DNA of 64,000 nucleotides, taken from the NCBI GenBank assembly GCA_014169315.1, contig AP022133.1, positions 4,526,001 through 4,590,000 on the forward strand, read 5' to 3'. The notes below the pieces were generated by a model. It was not told where the DNA came from and made no database searches. It saw only the letters and a list, made by a program, of their open reading frames with translations. Shown one piece after another: positions 1 to 9,701 of the stretch. Made by a program: the position numbers and the translations under genes. Source of the stretch: Enterobacter cloacae. GTDB taxonomy: Bacteria; Pseudomonadota; Gammaproteobacteria; Enterobacterales; Enterobacteriaceae. The stretch's first letter is position 1, and each line of letters starts with the position of its first letter.

Positions 1-924
1 ACCTTCTTCATACGCACCAAACGGCTTCGCAGGGAGAACGATGTAAGTTCCTTCAAATATCGCGCCCGACGTTTCATCACCGAACAGCTCTACCTGCATC
101 TGCACCCGAGCTTTGCGTCCACGTGCCAGACGGTCGAGATCGCCTCCCAGCGAACCGAGATCGGCAACGGCGCTCGGCTTGCCGCTAATTGGCGCGCTGT
201 AGCGAATGTGGGCATCTGCCAGAATGATGGTGCCACCAAGATGACGTTCGCGCAGCATCAACCAGATAAGCCCCCAACCGGTGAGCGTAGCCAGTGAGAA
301 CAGACTGCCAGCAAACAGCGTGTGGTGTGGGTTCTGATTGCCGGTTTCCGGCATCGTGGTCATAAATTTTTGCCCGGTGTACTGCTGAATGCGTACCCCC
401 ATCTTTTCACTCAGGGGGATGTGTTGATACCAGGCCTGCTGTAACTGACCGCACCAGTCGGCACGGTGCAGAATATCATCCAGCGTGGCGACGGGTTTAA
501 TCATCAGAAAGTGGCGCACCGGTGTGGTTTGCGGTGTGGTGATTTCACCCTGGTTAACAAAACCGAGCTTGGCGAAGAACTCCACGGCATCCTCGCGGGC
601 ACTACAGGTTACGCGCTTAACGCCTTCCTGACGGGCAACTGACTCCAGGGTCATCGCCATCAGTGTCCCCAGACCTTTGTCCTGCACAGAGGGGTGGACA
701 GCCATAAAGCGAATAGACGCTTCGTTATCCGCGTTGATATACAGACGCCCGACGGCGACAAGGTTACCCTCTTCATCCACCACCATCTGGTGATGCGCCA
801 TTGCGTCCCAGGCGTCGCGTTCAGATCCTTTCGGTTGATGTAATGGCTTGCGCAGCATTTCCCAGCGGAACTGGTAATACACCTCTAACTCTTCTTCCGT
901 TTGCGGTACTCGAAGGTGATACAT
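1..924 (-). CDS. fabY: FabY/YiiD, GNAT N-terminal plus thioesterase-like C-terminal protein (3' end outside window)
   Basis: 308 codons are visible from an ATG at 924; the reading frame runs off the left edge, so about 20 C-terminal residues are missing compared with the usual ~329-residue family length. The N-terminal half ([17 protein letters not shown] onward) is a GNAT acetyltransferase domain, with the acetyl-CoA loop region around [11 protein letters not shown]. The C-terminal half (around [13 protein letters not shown]) is a hotdog thioesterase-like domain. The E. coli homologue is a probable acetyl-ACP synthase-type protein that supports initiation of fatty-acid synthesis. It is the last gene of the yihX-yihY-dtd-fabY minus-strand run, 44 bp after dtd. 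Identification rests on strong resemblance to YiiD; the biochemical role is from the family. Confidence 0.9.
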   Translation of the reverse strand, partial: MYHLRVPQTEEELEVYYQFRWEMLRKPLHQPKGSERDAWDAMAHHQMVVDEEGNLVAVGRLYINADNEASIRFMAVHPSVQDKGLGTLMAMTLESVARQEGVKRVTCSAREDAVEFFAKLGFVNQGEITTPQTTPVRHFLMIKPVATLDDILHRADWCGQLQQAWYQHIPLSEKMGVRIQQYTGQKFMTTMPETGNQNPHHTLFAGSLFSLATLTGWGLIWLMLRERHLGGTIILADAHIRYSAPISGKPSAVADLGSLGGDLDRLARGRKARVQMQVELFGDETSGAIFEGTYIVLPAKPFGAYEEG

Positions 925-968
925 AGCTGTACTCTCTCTTGTTACCCGCGGCCACGCCGCCAACTGGC

Positions 969-1406
969 TCATATCTGGAGCCAGAATGTGACGGGGCCAT
1001 CGTTCACCAGCGAGACCTGCATATCTGCAGCGAATCGTCCGGTTTGCGTATTCATTTCCTGCTGGCGACAACGCTCAACAAAATACTCATAAAGTGCTTC
1101 TGCACGATCCGGGGCGGCCCCCCTGGAGAAGCCAGGACGCATGCCGCGCTCGGTATCTGCGGCCAGCGTAAACTGGGAAACAACCAGCACACTGCCACCC
1201 GCCTGCTGGACGTTCAGGTTCATCTTGCCTTCCGCATCACTGAAAATGCGGTAACCCAGCACACGCTCACACAAACGGTTAGCTTTTTGTTCGTCGTCAT
1301 CCTTTTCGACACCTAACAACACCAAAAGTCCTGGGCCAATTTCACCCGTCACCTCATCCTCCACGGTGACGCTGGCACGGGTTACGCGCTGTATCAATGC
1401 AATCAT
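969..1406 (-). CDS. dtd: D-aminoacyl-tRNA deacylase
   Basis: 145-residue cytoplasmic enzyme that hydrolyses D-aminoacyl-tRNA (and Gly-tRNA-Ala), a proofreading step in translation. The full family length is present, starting [13 protein letters not shown]. The conserved SQFTLAA active-site segment is near residue 80 and the cross-subunit [11 protein letters not shown] segment, which carries the Gly-Pro cis motif, ends the protein. Its ATG overlaps the yihY stop by 4 bp, so translation is probably coupled. Nothing unusual. Confidence 0.97.
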   Translation of the reverse strand: MIALIQRVTRASVTVEDEVTGEIGPGLLVLLGVEKDDDEQKANRLCERVLGYRIFSDAEGKMNLNVQQAGGSVLVVSQFTLAADTERGMRPGFSRGAAPDRAEALYEYFVERCRQQEMNTQTGRFAADMQVSLVNDGPVTFWLQI

Positions 1407-2284
1407 GGTTGGTTTTCTTCTTGTTGTTTTTCAGCTTCAGCTGCTTTTCTGAGTTCGCGATATATGCCGAGAGTGACAGTTATTTCGGCACCAAGCAAGA
1501 CGATACACCAGGTCCAGTAAACCCAGACAAACAAAATGGGGATCACCGCCAGCACGCCGTAAATCAGCTGATAAGAAGGGAACATGGTGATGTAGAGGGC
1601 AAAGCCTTTTTTGCCCAGTTCAAAGAACGCCGCCGCCACTAGCGCCCCAACGATAGCGTCGCGGTTAGGCACGCGAGTGGTCGGTACCACACTGTAGAGC
1701 AGCCAGAAAGAGAACCACGATAAAATCAGCGGGAAGATTCGCAGAACATTATCAATAACGCCGTTTAAGTCACTGGCCCAGCGCAACGAAAGAAGATACG
1801 AGCTGATAGCCAGGCTAGCACCCGCTAACAACGGGCCGAGCGTTAAAATCATCCAGTACACGGCAAAAGAGTACACTTTCGGGCGCACTTTTTTACTGTG
1901 CCAGATGGTGTTAAGCGCATTATCAATGGCATACATCAGAAGCAGCGACGTCACGATCAGGCCGCACGCCCCCACTGCCGTCATCTTGCTGGAGTTGGCA
2001 ACGAACTGCTCAATATAGTTCTGTATAACATCGCCAGTGGCAGGAATGAAGTTCGCAAAGACAAAATGACGAAGCTGCAGGCTGACATCTGCAAACATCG
2101 GAAAAGCAGAAAAAAGCGCAAAGATGACGGCCACCAGCGGCACCAGTGAGAGTAACGACACATACGCGAGGTTCCCCGCCAGCGTCGTCATGTTGTCCTC
2201 GTCAATGCGGTGCCAGAGGAGTTTTAGCCACGCACGCAACGGGCGGGTATGGTGAGTGGCTTTTTGCTGAACGGTTTTTAGCAT
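1403..2284 (-). CDS. yihY: YihY, BrkB/UPF0761-family inner-membrane protein
   Basis: 293-residue polytopic membrane protein of the YihY/BrkB family, with about six hydrophobic segments (for example around residues 40-65, 105-125, 145-170, 185-205, 215-235 and 245-275) and a basic N-terminus. It was once annotated as ribonuclease BN, but that activity belongs to another gene; its molecular function is not established. It overlaps yihX by 7 bp at its start and dtd by 4 bp at its end, so it lies in the middle of an operon. Length matches E. coli YihY (about 290 residues). Confidence 0.93.
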   Translation of the reverse strand: MLKTVQQKATHHTRPLRAWLKLLWHRIDEDNMTTLAGNLAYVSLLSLVPLVAVIFALFSAFPMFADVSLQLRHFVFANFIPATGDVIQNYIEQFVANSSKMTAVGACGLIVTSLLLMYAIDNALNTIWHSKKVRPKVYSFAVYWMILTLGPLLAGASLAISSYLLSLRWASDLNGVIDNVLRIFPLILSWFSFWLLYSVVPTTRVPNRDAIVGALVAAAFFELGKKGFALYITMFPSYQLIYGVLAVIPILFVWVYWTWCIVLLGAEITVTLGIYRELRKAAEAEKQQEENQP

Positions 2285-2877
2285 AGCTGCTTCGCAAAGT
2301 AGTTCGGTATCGTCTCTTTTCCGGTCACCAGAATTGACGTGATACCTAACTGGTTAGCTCCCTCTATATTATCGGCGTTGTCGTCGAAAAAGACCGCATC
2401 GGCCGCAGAGAATCCCTCCGACTGGAGAACAGCCTGATAAATTCGCGCTTCGGGTTTGCGCATGCCCATCTCCTGGGAGAGATAGATTTTATCTGCCGCC
2501 GCACGCACTTCAGGGTATTCATCTGGCCAGAACGTGGTGTGCAGACGGTTGGTATTTGACAGAACCACTACCCGATGCCCCTGCTCACGCAGTTTTTTCA
2601 TGGTGACGATGACGTCCGGGCGGATCGCAACAAACACCGCCTGCCAGCCGTGGGAGAACTGCTCATAGCTTAACGGCAGCTCCATTTCATGACAGAAACG
2701 TTCAGCGAATTCTTCGTCGCTGATCTCGCCGCGCTCGTGCTGATGGAAAGTCTCCCCCATCGCGAAACTCTGTTTTAACGTCGCCAGTGGAACACGGCTG
2801 AAATCACTCCATGTACCCAGCACACGATTAAAATCGATATCGACGATTACATTTCCTAAGTCAAAGATATAAAGCAT
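2278..2877 (-). CDS. yihX: alpha-D-glucose-1-phosphate phosphatase YihX (HAD family)
   Basis: 199-residue HAD-superfamily phosphatase; the family releases glucose from alpha-glucose-1-phosphate. HAD motif I is at the N-terminus (FDLGNVIVD, nucleophile Asp6, with the unusual Asp-Leu-Gly form typical of YihX). Motif II is VVLSNTN near residue 105, motif III the Lys of [10 protein letters not shown], and motif [10 protein letters not shown] near 165. It is the first gene of the yihX-yihY-dtd-fabY run. In E. coli a sulfoquinovose (yihL-W) cluster separates it from typA; here the two are 133 bp apart. Confidence 0.95.
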   Translation of the reverse strand: MLYIFDLGNVIVDIDFNRVLGTWSDFSRVPLATLKQSFAMGETFHQHERGEISDEEFAERFCHEMELPLSYEQFSHGWQAVFVAIRPDVIVTMKKLREQGHRVVVLSNTNRLHTTFWPDEYPEVRAAADKIYLSQEMGMRKPEARIYQAVLQSEGFSAADAVFFDDNADNIEGANQLGITSILVTGKETIPNYFAKQLC

Positions 2878-2960
2878 GTTTATCTCCTGCTCGCCGTGGA
2901 AAAGTAACTGTAGCGGGAAAGATAAGGTTTGGCTATGCGCCAGAACCCAGGTCAGAAAAA

Positions 2961-2990
2961 GAAAAACCCCGCCACAAGGACGGGGTTTTG
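2961..2990 (-). terminator. rho-independent terminator after typA
   Basis: AACCCCG / CGGGGTT stem around 2966-2987 with A runs on the left and T residues on the right. Read on the minus strand it gives a GC hairpin followed by a U tract just after the typA stop, before the yihX start region. Confidence 0.85.
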
Positions 2991-3010
2991 CAGACTAAAA
3001 GAGGAGTGAA

Positions 3011-4834
3011 TTACTCTTCTTTCGCACCGCGCATTGCACGTTTACGGTCGTTCTCAGTCAGGTGACGTTTACGGATACGGATAGACTGTGGAGTCACTTC
3101 TACCAGTTCGTCGTCATCGATGAATTCCAGAGCTTGCTCCAGGGTCATCTTGATCGGTGGAACCAGAACCGTTGCTTCGTCAGTACCGGACGCACGCATG
3201 TTGGTCAGTTTCTTACCGGTCAGGCAGTTTACAGTCAGGTCGTTAGAACGGCTGTGAATACCGATGATCTGGCCTTCGTAAACTTCAGCACCGTGACCCA
3301 GGAACAGCTTACCGCGGTCCTGCAGGCTGAACAGTGCGAATGCAACCGCTTTACCCTGACCGTTGGAGATCAGAACGCCGTTGTTACGCTGGCCCACGTC
3401 GCCTGGACGAACGTCGTCGTAGTGGCTGAAGGTGGAGTACAGCAGACCGGTACCAGAAGTCATGGTCATGAACTCTGAACGGAAGCCGATCAGGCCACGG
3501 CTTGGGATCACGTAGTCGAGACGTACGCGGCCTTTGCCATCTGGATTCATGTTTTTCAGGTCGCCTTTACGCTCACCCAGAGCCTGCATGACAGAACCCT
3601 GGTGCTGCTCTTCAACGTCCAGCGTTACGTTTTCGAACGGCTCTTGTTTACGGCCGTCGATTTCGCGGAAGATAACTTTCGGACGGGAAACCGCCATCTC
3701 GAAACCTTCACGACGCATGTTTTCGATAAGAACAGACAGGTGCAGCTCACCACGACCGGAAACGCGGAATGCGTCAGCGTCTGGGGTTTCTTCAACGCGC
3801 AGCGCAACGTTGTGCACCAGCTCTTTGTTCAGGCGGTCAAGGATCTGACGAGAGGTAACGAACTTACCTTCTTTACCACAGAACGGAGAGGTGTTGACGT
3901 TGAAGAACATGGATACGGTTGGTTCATCAACGGACAGGGCTGGCAGCGCTTCAACATTCTGCGGGTCGCAGATGGTGTCGGAGATGTTCAGCTCACCCAG
4001 ACCGGTGATCGCGATGATGTCGCCTGCTTCAGCCACGTCGCTATCGATACGCTCCAGACCCAGGTGAGTCAGCACTTTACCGACTTTACCGTTACGGGTT
4101 TTGCCTTCGCTATCGATGATAGTAACCTGCTGGTTAGGCTTAACTTTACCGCGCTTGATACGACCAATGCCGATAACACCAACGTAGTTGTTGTAGTCGA
4201 GCTGAGAGATCTGCATCTGCAGGGTGCCGTCGAGATCAACGTTTGGTGCAGGAACACGGTCAACAATCGCCTGGTACAGCGGGGTCATGTCTTCAGCCAT
4301 GTTCTCGTGATCCAGACCTGCGATACCGTTCAGCGCAGAAGCATAAACGATAGGGAAGTCCAGCTGCTCGTCAGTCGCGTCGAGGTTAACGAACAGGTCG
4401 AATACCTGGTCAACAACCCAGTCAGGACGCGCGCCAGGACGGTCAACTTTGTTGATAACTACGATTGGCTTCAGACCGTGGGCAAATGCTTTTTTGGTCA
4501 CGAAGCGCGTCTGTGGCATTGGGCCATCCATTGCGTCAACGACCAGCAGAACGGAGTCTACCATGGACATTACACGTTCAACTTCACCACCGAAGTCGGC
4601 GTGCCCTGGGGTATCAACGATGTTGATACGGTAGTCATTCCATTTAATCGCGGTGTTTTTCGCGAGGATGGTAATCCCACGCTCTTTCTCCAAATCGTTG
4701 GAGTCCATCACGCGTTCTTGGGTTTCGGCACGCGCATCAAACGTACCGGATTGCTGCAGCAGCTTATCAACCAGGGTAGTTTTACCATGGTCAACGTGCG
4801 CGATGATGGCGATGTTACGCAAATTTTCGATCAC
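3011..4834 (-). CDS. typA: ribosome-associated GTPase TypA/BipA
   Basis: 607-residue translational GTPase, the same length as E. coli BipA. It acts on the ribosome, helping 50S assembly and growth at low temperature or under stress. Visible motifs: P-loop AHVDHGKTT near residues 12-20, switch [15 protein letters not shown] (G3), [10 protein letters not shown] (G4) and SALNG (G5), followed by EF-G-like domains III and V and the BipA-specific C-terminus rich in basic residues. It is divergent from glnA, sharing the 378-bp regulatory gap. Transcription ends at the hairpin near 2961-2990. Confidence 0.98.
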   Translation of the reverse strand: MIENLRNIAIIAHVDHGKTTLVDKLLQQSGTFDARAETQERVMDSNDLEKERGITILAKNTAIKWNDYRINIVDTPGHADFGGEVERVMSMVDSVLLVVDAMDGPMPQTRFVTKKAFAHGLKPIVVINKVDRPGARPDWVVDQVFDLFVNLDATDEQLDFPIVYASALNGIAGLDHENMAEDMTPLYQAIVDRVPAPNVDLDGTLQMQISQLDYNNYVGVIGIGRIKRGKVKPNQQVTIIDSEGKTRNGKVGKVLTHLGLERIDSDVAEAGDIIAITGLGELNISDTICDPQNVEALPALSVDEPTVSMFFNVNTSPFCGKEGKFVTSRQILDRLNKELVHNVALRVEETPDADAFRVSGRGELHLSVLIENMRREGFEMAVSRPKVIFREIDGRKQEPFENVTLDVEEQHQGSVMQALGERKGDLKNMNPDGKGRVRLDYVIPSRGLIGFRSEFMTMTSGTGLLYSTFSHYDDVRPGDVGQRNNGVLISNGQGKAVAFALFSLQDRGKLFLGHGAEVYEGQIIGIHSRSNDLTVNCLTGKKLTNMRASGTDEATVLVPPIKMTLEQALEFIDDDELVEVTPQSIRIRKRHLTENDRKRAMRGAKEE

Positions 4835-4986
4835 AACTTTGCCTCAGGCATTTAGAAATAGCGCGTTATTGTACACGGATTAATCGCACTACAAAACAGG
4901 ATCACAAACATCCCCCGCAAACAAGTATTGCAGAGATGCTTTGTGATCGCTTTCACGGAGCGGTAAAAGGGCACTTTCACGTAAAT

Positions 4987-5035
4987 TGCACCAATATGGT
5001 GCTCAATGTTCACATTGAAGCACTATACTGGTGCA
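4987..5035 (+). promoter_or_regulatory. NtrC (NRI) enhancer sites 1 and 2 upstream of glnA
   Basis: Two 16-bp near-palindromes: TGCACCAATATGGTGC at 4987-5002 and GCACTATACTGGTGCA at 5020-5035. They match the two high-affinity NtrC sites that activate the sigma-54 promoter of E. coli glnA and have helical-repeat spacing of 33 bp. A weaker related site (GCACTATGGTGC) lies at 5063-5074, and a half-site with TGGTGCA at 5048-5054. Confidence 0.9.
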
Positions 5036-5107
5036 AGATGACCATCATGGTGCAGCCCTTTTGCACTATGGTGCGCATGATAACGCCTTTTGGGGGTGTT
5101 TTAAAAG

Positions 5108-5125
5108 TTGGCACAGATTTCGCTT
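5108..5125 (+). promoter_or_regulatory. sigma-54 promoter glnAp2
   Basis: TTGGCACAGATTTCGCTT has the -24 GG at 5110-5111 and the -12 GC at 5122-5123 with the required 10-bp spacing. The start of transcription is expected about 12 bp downstream, near 5135. The NtrC sites lie about 75-135 bp upstream, the normal enhancer distance. Confidence 0.92.
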
Positions 5126-5212
5126 TATAAAAATACATGGCACACGGCCAGTACAAACAGAAATTGAAGACCTCGTTACCACGACGACAATGACCAATCT
5201 GGAGAGTTAAGT

Positions 5213-6622
5213 ATGTCCGCTGAACACGTTTTGACGATGCTGAACGAACATGAAGTGAAGTTTGTTGATCTGCGCTTCACCGATACCAAAGGTAAAGAAC
5301 AGCACGTCACTATTCCTGCTCATCAGGTGAACGCCGAGTTCTTTGAAGAAGGCAAAATGTTTGACGGCTCCTCCATTGGCGGCTGGAAAGGCATTAACGA
5401 ATCCGACATGGTTCTGATGCCGGACGCGACGACTGCGCTCATTGACCCGTTCTTCGAAGAGCCAACGCTGATCATCCGCTGTGATATCCTCGAGCCAGGC
5501 ACGCTGCAGGGTTACGATCGCGACCCACGCTCCATCGCTAAACGTGCTGAAGAGTACCTGCGTTCTACCGGCATCGCAGACACCGTTCTGTTCGGGCCAG
5601 AGCCAGAATTCTTCCTGTTTGACGACATTCGTTTCGGCGCTTCAATTTCTGGTTCCCACGTTGCTATCGATGATATCGAAGGCGCATGGAACTCTTCCAC
5701 CAAATACGAAGGTGGTAACAAAGGTCACCGTCCTGGCGTGAAAGGCGGTTACTTCCCGGTTCCTCCGGTCGATTCTTCACAGGACATTCGTTCTACCATG
5801 TGTCTGGTGATGGAAGAGATGGGCCTGGTGGTTGAAGCACACCACCACGAAGTCGCAACTGCTGGCCAGAACGAAATCGCAACCCGCTTCAACACCATGA
5901 CCAAAAAAGCGGATGAGATTCAGATCTACAAATACGTTGTGCACAACGTTGCGCACCGTTTCGGTAAGACCGCAACCTTCATGCCAAAACCAATGTTCGG
6001 CGATAACGGTTCCGGTATGCACTGCCACATGTCCCTGTCCAAGAACGGTACCAACCTGTTCTCTGGCGATAAGTATGCAGGTCTGTCTGAGCAGGCACTG
6101 TTCTACATTGGCGGCGTAATCAAACACGCTAAGGCAATCAACGCCCTGGCGAACCCAACCACCAACTCTTACAAGCGTCTGGTTCCGGGCTACGAAGCAC
6201 CAGTGATGCTGGCATACTCTGCACGTAACCGTTCTGCTTCTATCCGTATCCCGGTGGTGGCTTCTCCGAAAGCGCGTCGTATCGAAGTTCGCTTCCCGGA
6301 TCCAGCGGCTAACCCATACCTGTGCTTCGCAGCACTGCTGATGGCCGGTCTGGACGGTATCAAGAACAAGATCCACCCAGGCGAAGCAATGGACAAAAAC
6401 CTGTATGACCTGCCGCCAGAAGAAGCGAAAGAGATCCCACAGGTTGCCGGTTCTCTGGAAGAAGCACTGAACGCGCTGGACGCTGACCGCGAGTTCCTGA
6501 CTGCTGGTGGTGTGTTCACTGACGACGCTATCGATGCTTACATCGCTCTGCGTATTGAAGAGAACGACCGTGTGCGTATGACTCCGCACCCAGTTGAATT
6601 CGAACTGTACTACAGCGTTTAA
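5213..6622 (+). CDS. glnA: glutamine synthetase, type I
   Basis: 469-residue dodecameric enzyme making glutamine from glutamate, ammonia and ATP; the main ammonia-assimilation step. It starts [15 protein letters not shown]. It carries the [10 protein letters not shown] latch region, the ATP-site segment [16 protein letters not shown] and the adenylylation loop NLYDLPPEE, whose Tyr is residue 398 counting Met (Tyr397 in mature numbering), so GlnE regulation is expected. Expression is driven by NtrC and sigma-54 from the upstream sites. Long open frames on both strands inside the gene are codon-bias shadows. Confidence 0.99.
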   Translation: MSAEHVLTMLNEHEVKFVDLRFTDTKGKEQHVTIPAHQVNAEFFEEGKMFDGSSIGGWKGINESDMVLMPDATTALIDPFFEEPTLIIRCDILEPGTLQGYDRDPRSIAKRAEEYLRSTGIADTVLFGPEPEFFLFDDIRFGASISGSHVAIDDIEGAWNSSTKYEGGNKGHRPGVKGGYFPVPPVDSSQDIRSTMCLVMEEMGLVVEAHHHEVATAGQNEIATRFNTMTKKADEIQIYKYVVHNVAHRFGKTATFMPKPMFGDNGSGMHCHMSLSKNGTNLFSGDKYAGLSEQALFYIGGVIKHAKAINALANPTTNSYKRLVPGYEAPVMLAYSARNRSASIRIPVVASPKARRIEVRFPDPAANPYLCFAALLMAGLDGIKNKIHPGEAMDKNLYDLPPEEAKEIPQVAGSLEEALNALDADREFLTAGGVFTDDAIDAYIALRIEENDRVRMTPHPVEFELYYSV

Positions 6623-6819
6623 GTCAGAATTAAAGAAAGAAATTAATACTCGGCGGATTTCTTGTCGCAGCAAGGCGGCAACTGAGTGAATCCCCGGGAG
6701 CATAGATAGCTATGTGACCGGGGTGAACGAAGGCAGCCAACGCGGCTGCGGCGAGAAAGACGCGAGAGGATTTTTTGTTGCCGTGGAAACTTTCAGCCCA
6801 TCTTCGGATGGGCTTTTTT
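6623..6819 (+). ncRNA. glnZ: glnA 3'UTR, candidate GlnZ-type sRNA
   Basis: The 3' part of the glnA transcript between its stop and a strong terminator. In enterobacteria the glnA 3'UTR is released by RNase E as the Hfq-binding sRNA GlnZ, which links nitrogen status to carbon metabolism. Here it contains a nested dyad (CCCCGG 6692-6697 with CCGGGG 6718-6723, inner CATAG 6701-6705 with CTATG 6710-6714) and a GC-rich segment to about 6760. The 5' end and targets cannot be read from the sequence; identity is by position and structure. Confidence 0.6.
6795..6819 (+). terminator. rho-independent terminator of glnA / GlnZ
   Basis: AGCCCATC-TTCG-GATGGGCT hairpin with a stable UUCG tetraloop followed by a T run to 6819. 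It separates glnA from the weaker glnL promoter. Confidence 0.92.
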
Positions 6820-6864
6820 CTCCACCAACAAACTGATCTCACGCGCTTTTTGCAACGAAAAAGC

Positions 6865-6886
6865 TATACTGCACTAAATTAGTGCA
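6865..6886 (+). promoter_or_regulatory. glnL promoter -10 with overlapping NtrC site
   Basis: A -10-like TATACT at 6865-6870 is overlapped by a 17-bp perfect palindrome TGCACTAAATTAGTGCA at 6870-6886. The palindrome resembles NtrC operators, and its position across the core promoter fits NtrC autorepression of glnLG as known in E. coli. Confidence 0.8.
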
Positions 6887-6908
6887 ACCAACTCCAGGAG
6901 ACTGCTGA

Positions 6909-7958
6909 ATGGCAACTGGCACGCTGCCCGATGCTGGGCAGATCCTCAATTCTTTAATTAACAGTATTTTGCTGGTCGACGACGAGCTGGCTGTACATTA
7001 CGCCAACCCGGCGGCGCAGCAACTGCTCGCACAAAGCGCACGCAAACTGTTTGGTACCCCACTTCCGGAATTGTTGAGCTATTTTTCGCTGAATATTGGC
7101 CTGATGCAGGAAAGTTTGCAGTCCGGTCAGGGGTTCACCGATAACGAAGTGACGCTGGTGATCGACGGACGCTCACATATTCTTTCGCTAACGGCGCAGC
7201 GTCTGCCTGAAGGGTTCATCCTGCTTGAAATGGCACCGATGGACAACCAGCGCCGCCTCAGCCAGGAACAGCTCCAGCATGCGCAGCAAATTGCCGCCCG
7301 TGACCTGGTACGGGGGCTGGCTCATGAAATCAAAAACCCGCTGGGAGGGTTACGCGGCGCAGCACAGCTGTTAACCAAAGCACTGCCCGACCCAACACTT
7401 GCGGAGTACACCAACGTCATCATTGAGCAGGCCGATCGCCTGCGCAATCTGGTCGACCGTCTGCTGGGGCCGCAACAGCCGGGTATGCATGTTTCAGAGA
7501 GCATTCATAAAGTGGCTGAACGGGTAGTGAAGCTCGTCTCGATGGAACTGCCGGAGAACGTCACGCTGGTGCGTGATTACGACCCAAGCCTGCCGGAACT
7601 GGCGCACGATCCTGACCAGATTGAACAGGTTCTGCTGAATATTGTGCGCAATGCGTTGCAGGCTCTGGGACCGGAAGGGGGCGAAATCATTCTGCGCACC
7701 CGCACCGCATTCCAGCTGACGCTGCACGGCGTGCGCTATCGCCTGGCAGCACGCATCGACGTTGAGGATAACGGGCCGGGCATTCCGTCACATTTACAGG
7801 ACACGTTGTTCTACCCGATGGTGAGCGGTCGCGAAGGCGGCACTGGTCTGGGGTTATCCATTGCCCGCAATTTGATCGACCAACACTCTGGCAAAATTGA
7901 ATTTACCAGTTGGCCGGGACATACCGAGTTTTCGGTTTTCCTGCCGATTAAAAAATAA
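6909..7958 (+). CDS. glnL: nitrogen-regulation sensor kinase/phosphatase NtrB (NRII)
   Basis: 349-residue cytoplasmic histidine kinase that phosphorylates or dephosphorylates NtrC according to PII (GlnB) state. It has an N-terminal PAS domain (about residues 10-110), the H-box [16 protein letters not shown] with phospho-acceptor His139, the N-box [10 protein letters not shown], and the ATPase DNGPGIP (G1) and GGTGLGLS (G2) boxes. There is no membrane segment, as expected. It is cotranscribed with glnG, 11 bp downstream. Confidence 0.98.
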   Translation: MATGTLPDAGQILNSLINSILLVDDELAVHYANPAAQQLLAQSARKLFGTPLPELLSYFSLNIGLMQESLQSGQGFTDNEVTLVIDGRSHILSLTAQRLPEGFILLEMAPMDNQRRLSQEQLQHAQQIAARDLVRGLAHEIKNPLGGLRGAAQLLTKALPDPTLAEYTNVIIEQADRLRNLVDRLLGPQQPGMHVSESIHKVAERVVKLVSMELPENVTLVRDYDPSLPELAHDPDQIEQVLLNIVRNALQALGPEGGEIILRTRTAFQLTLHGVRYRLAARIDVEDNGPGIPSHLQDTLFYPMVSGREGGTGLGLSIARNLIDQHSGKIEFTSWPGHTEFSVFLPIKK

Positions 7959-7969
7959 AGGTGACGTTT

Positions 7970-9382
7970 ATGCAACGAGGGATAGTCTGGGTAGTCGATG
8001 ACGATAGCTCCATCCGTTGGGTGCTGGAACGCGCACTCACCGGAGCAGGATTAAGCTGCACGACGTTTGAGAACGGCAGCGAAGTGCTCGATGCGCTCAC
8101 CACCAAAACCCCGGATGTTCTGCTTTCGGATATTCGCATGCCGGGAATGGACGGGCTGGCGCTCTTAAAGCAGATCAAACAACGCCATCCTATGCTTCCG
8201 GTCATCATAATGACGGCGCACTCCGATCTGGATGCAGCCGTCAGCGCTTATCAGCAAGGGGCATTCGACTACCTGCCCAAACCGTTTGATATTGACGAAG
8301 CTGTCGCTCTGGTTGAACGCGCCATTAGCCACTACCAGGAGCAGCAGCAGCCCCGTCATACCCCCGATTTTGGCCCAACAACGGACATCATCGGCGAAGC
8401 GCCAGCCATGCAGGATGTATTTCGTATCATTGGTCGTTTGTCGCGTTCGTCCATCAGCGTATTGATTAACGGTGAATCGGGTACCGGCAAAGAGCTGGTT
8501 GCCCACGCCTTGCACCGCCACAGCCCGCGGGCAAAAGCGCCGTTTATCGCCCTGAATATGGCGGCGATCCCGAAGGATTTGATTGAATCCGAACTGTTCG
8601 GCCACGAAAAAGGGGCGTTTACCGGCGCAAATACCATTCGCCAGGGGCGCTTCGAACAGGCCGATGGAGGCACTCTCTTCCTGGATGAAATCGGCGATAT
8701 GCCGCTGGATGTTCAGACCCGCCTGCTGCGCGTACTGGCCGACGGACAGTTTTATCGCGTGGGCGGCTATGCGCCAGTAAAAGTGGACGTCCGTATTATT
8801 GCCGCAACACACCAGAACCTGGAGCTGCGCGTGCAGGAAGGGAAATTCCGCGAGGACTTATTCCACCGCCTGAACGTGATCCGTGTACATCTTCCGCCAC
8901 TGCGCGAGCGTCGTGAAGACATTCCTCGCCTGGCACGCCATTTTCTGCAGGTGGCCGCCCGTGAGCTGGGTGTGGAAGCCAAGCAGCTACACCCGGAAAC
9001 TGACGCCGCACTTACCCGTCTGGCCTGGCCGGGCAACGTGCGTCAGCTGGAAAACACCTGCCGCTGGTTAACCGTCATGGCCGCCGGGCAGGAAGTTCTG
9101 ATTCAGGATTTACCCGCTGAACTGTTTGAAGCAACCGCGCCAGAAAGCAGTACCGGACACGCACTACCGGACAGCTGGGCGACGCTGCTGGCACAATGGG
9201 CCGATCGCGCGCTGCGTTCCGGTCATCAAAATTTACTCTCTGAGGCTCAGCCTGAGATGGAGCGCACGCTGTTAACCACCGCGCTTCGTCATACGCAGGG
9301 CCATAAACAGGAAGCCGCTCGCTTACTGGGATGGGGACGCAATACCCTGACACGTAAGCTGAAAGAGCTGGGCATGGAGTGA
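7970..9382 (+). CDS. glnG: nitrogen response regulator NtrC (sigma-54 activator)
   Basis: 470-residue regulator: receiver domain (acid pocket D11/D12, phosphorylation site Asp54 in LLSDIRMPG), AAA+ domain with Walker A GESGTGKE, the sigma-54-contacting GAFTGA loop and Walker B GGTLFLDEIGD, and a C-terminal Fis-type helix-turn-helix ending KQEAARLLGWGRNTLTRKLKELG. The ATG at 7970 is preferred over an in-frame GTG at 7961 because it gives the family N-terminus MQRGIVWVVDDD and has an AAAGGTG ribosome site 7 bp upstream. Confidence 0.97.
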   Translation: MQRGIVWVVDDDSSIRWVLERALTGAGLSCTTFENGSEVLDALTTKTPDVLLSDIRMPGMDGLALLKQIKQRHPMLPVIIMTAHSDLDAAVSAYQQGAFDYLPKPFDIDEAVALVERAISHYQEQQQPRHTPDFGPTTDIIGEAPAMQDVFRIIGRLSRSSISVLINGESGTGKELVAHALHRHSPRAKAPFIALNMAAIPKDLIESELFGHEKGAFTGANTIRQGRFEQADGGTLFLDEIGDMPLDVQTRLLRVLADGQFYRVGGYAPVKVDVRIIAATHQNLELRVQEGKFREDLFHRLNVIRVHLPPLRERREDIPRLARHFLQVAARELGVEAKQLHPETDAALTRLAWPGNVRQLENTCRWLTVMAAGQEVLIQDLPAELFEATAPESSTGHALPDSWATLLAQWADRALRSGHQNLLSEAQPEMERTLLTTALRHTQGHKQEAARLLGWGRNTLTRKLKELGME

Positions 9383-9412
9383 TTTTTACCGCTGTGTAAA
9401 GATGATTAATTG

Positions 9413-9440
9413 AGCGCAAATTGCTGTTATTTTGCGCTTT
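9413..9440 (+). terminator. weak hairpin after glnG
   Basis: AGCGCAAA at 9413-9420 pairs with TTTGCGCT at 9431-9438 across a 10-nt loop; only a short T stretch follows. It may attenuate glnALG readthrough or stabilise the 3' end. Confidence 0.45.
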
Positions 9441-9491
9441 ACTGTATCGATGAAATTTGTATGATCGTGCCCGGAAATGGGGGGAACCATC

Positions 9492-9602
9492 ATGCTGGAA
9501 TCATTAGTGAGTTTGCTCTCTAGCGGAGCAGCCGAAAGCCACACACCGCAAACTGCCGTTGCAGCGGTATTGTGTGCGGCACTGGTTGGGTTGTTTAGCT
9601 AG
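9492..9602 (+). CDS. yshB: small protein YshB
   Basis: 36-residue ORF between glnG and hemN, the same place and length as E. coli yshB. The protein begins MLESLVSLLSSGAAES and ends AAVLCAALVGLFS, giving a single hydrophobic C-terminal helix. A strong GGGGGG ribosome site lies 8-13 bp upstream of the ATG at 9492. In enterobacteria YshB is a predicted small membrane protein of poorly known function, reported to matter for intracellular Salmonella. The start and the C-terminal helix are clear; the function is not. Confidence 0.85.
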   Translation: MLESLVSLLSSGAAESHTPQTAVAAVLCAALVGLFS

Positions 9603-9619
9603 CGGGTAGCCAATGAAAA

Positions 9620-9693
9620 GCCGGGTGGCGGCTTCGCCTTACCCGGCCTACTAAACGCGAAATGCAGGCCGGGTAAACGAAACGCCACCCGGC
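9620..9693. repeat. REP pair (BIME) between yshB and hemN
   Basis: Two inverted REP-like palindromes: a GCCGGGTGGCGGC...ACCCGGCC unit at 9620-9648 and its inverse ending CGCCACCCGGC at 9667-9693. This lies between convergent yshB and hemN, the usual location of BIMEs. Confidence 0.85.
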
Positions 9694-9701
9694 AGTGCAT
9701 C

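Noticed and set aside
3602..4855. 417-codon open frame antisense to typA
   Set aside because: Shadow of typA; no recognisable domain and no ribosome site.
4936..5130. 64-codon ORF in the glnA upstream region
   Set aside because: Covers NtrC sites and the sigma-54 promoter; it is regulatory DNA.
5777..6703. 308-codon open frame antisense to glnA
   Set aside because: Shadow of glnA; highly biased composition.
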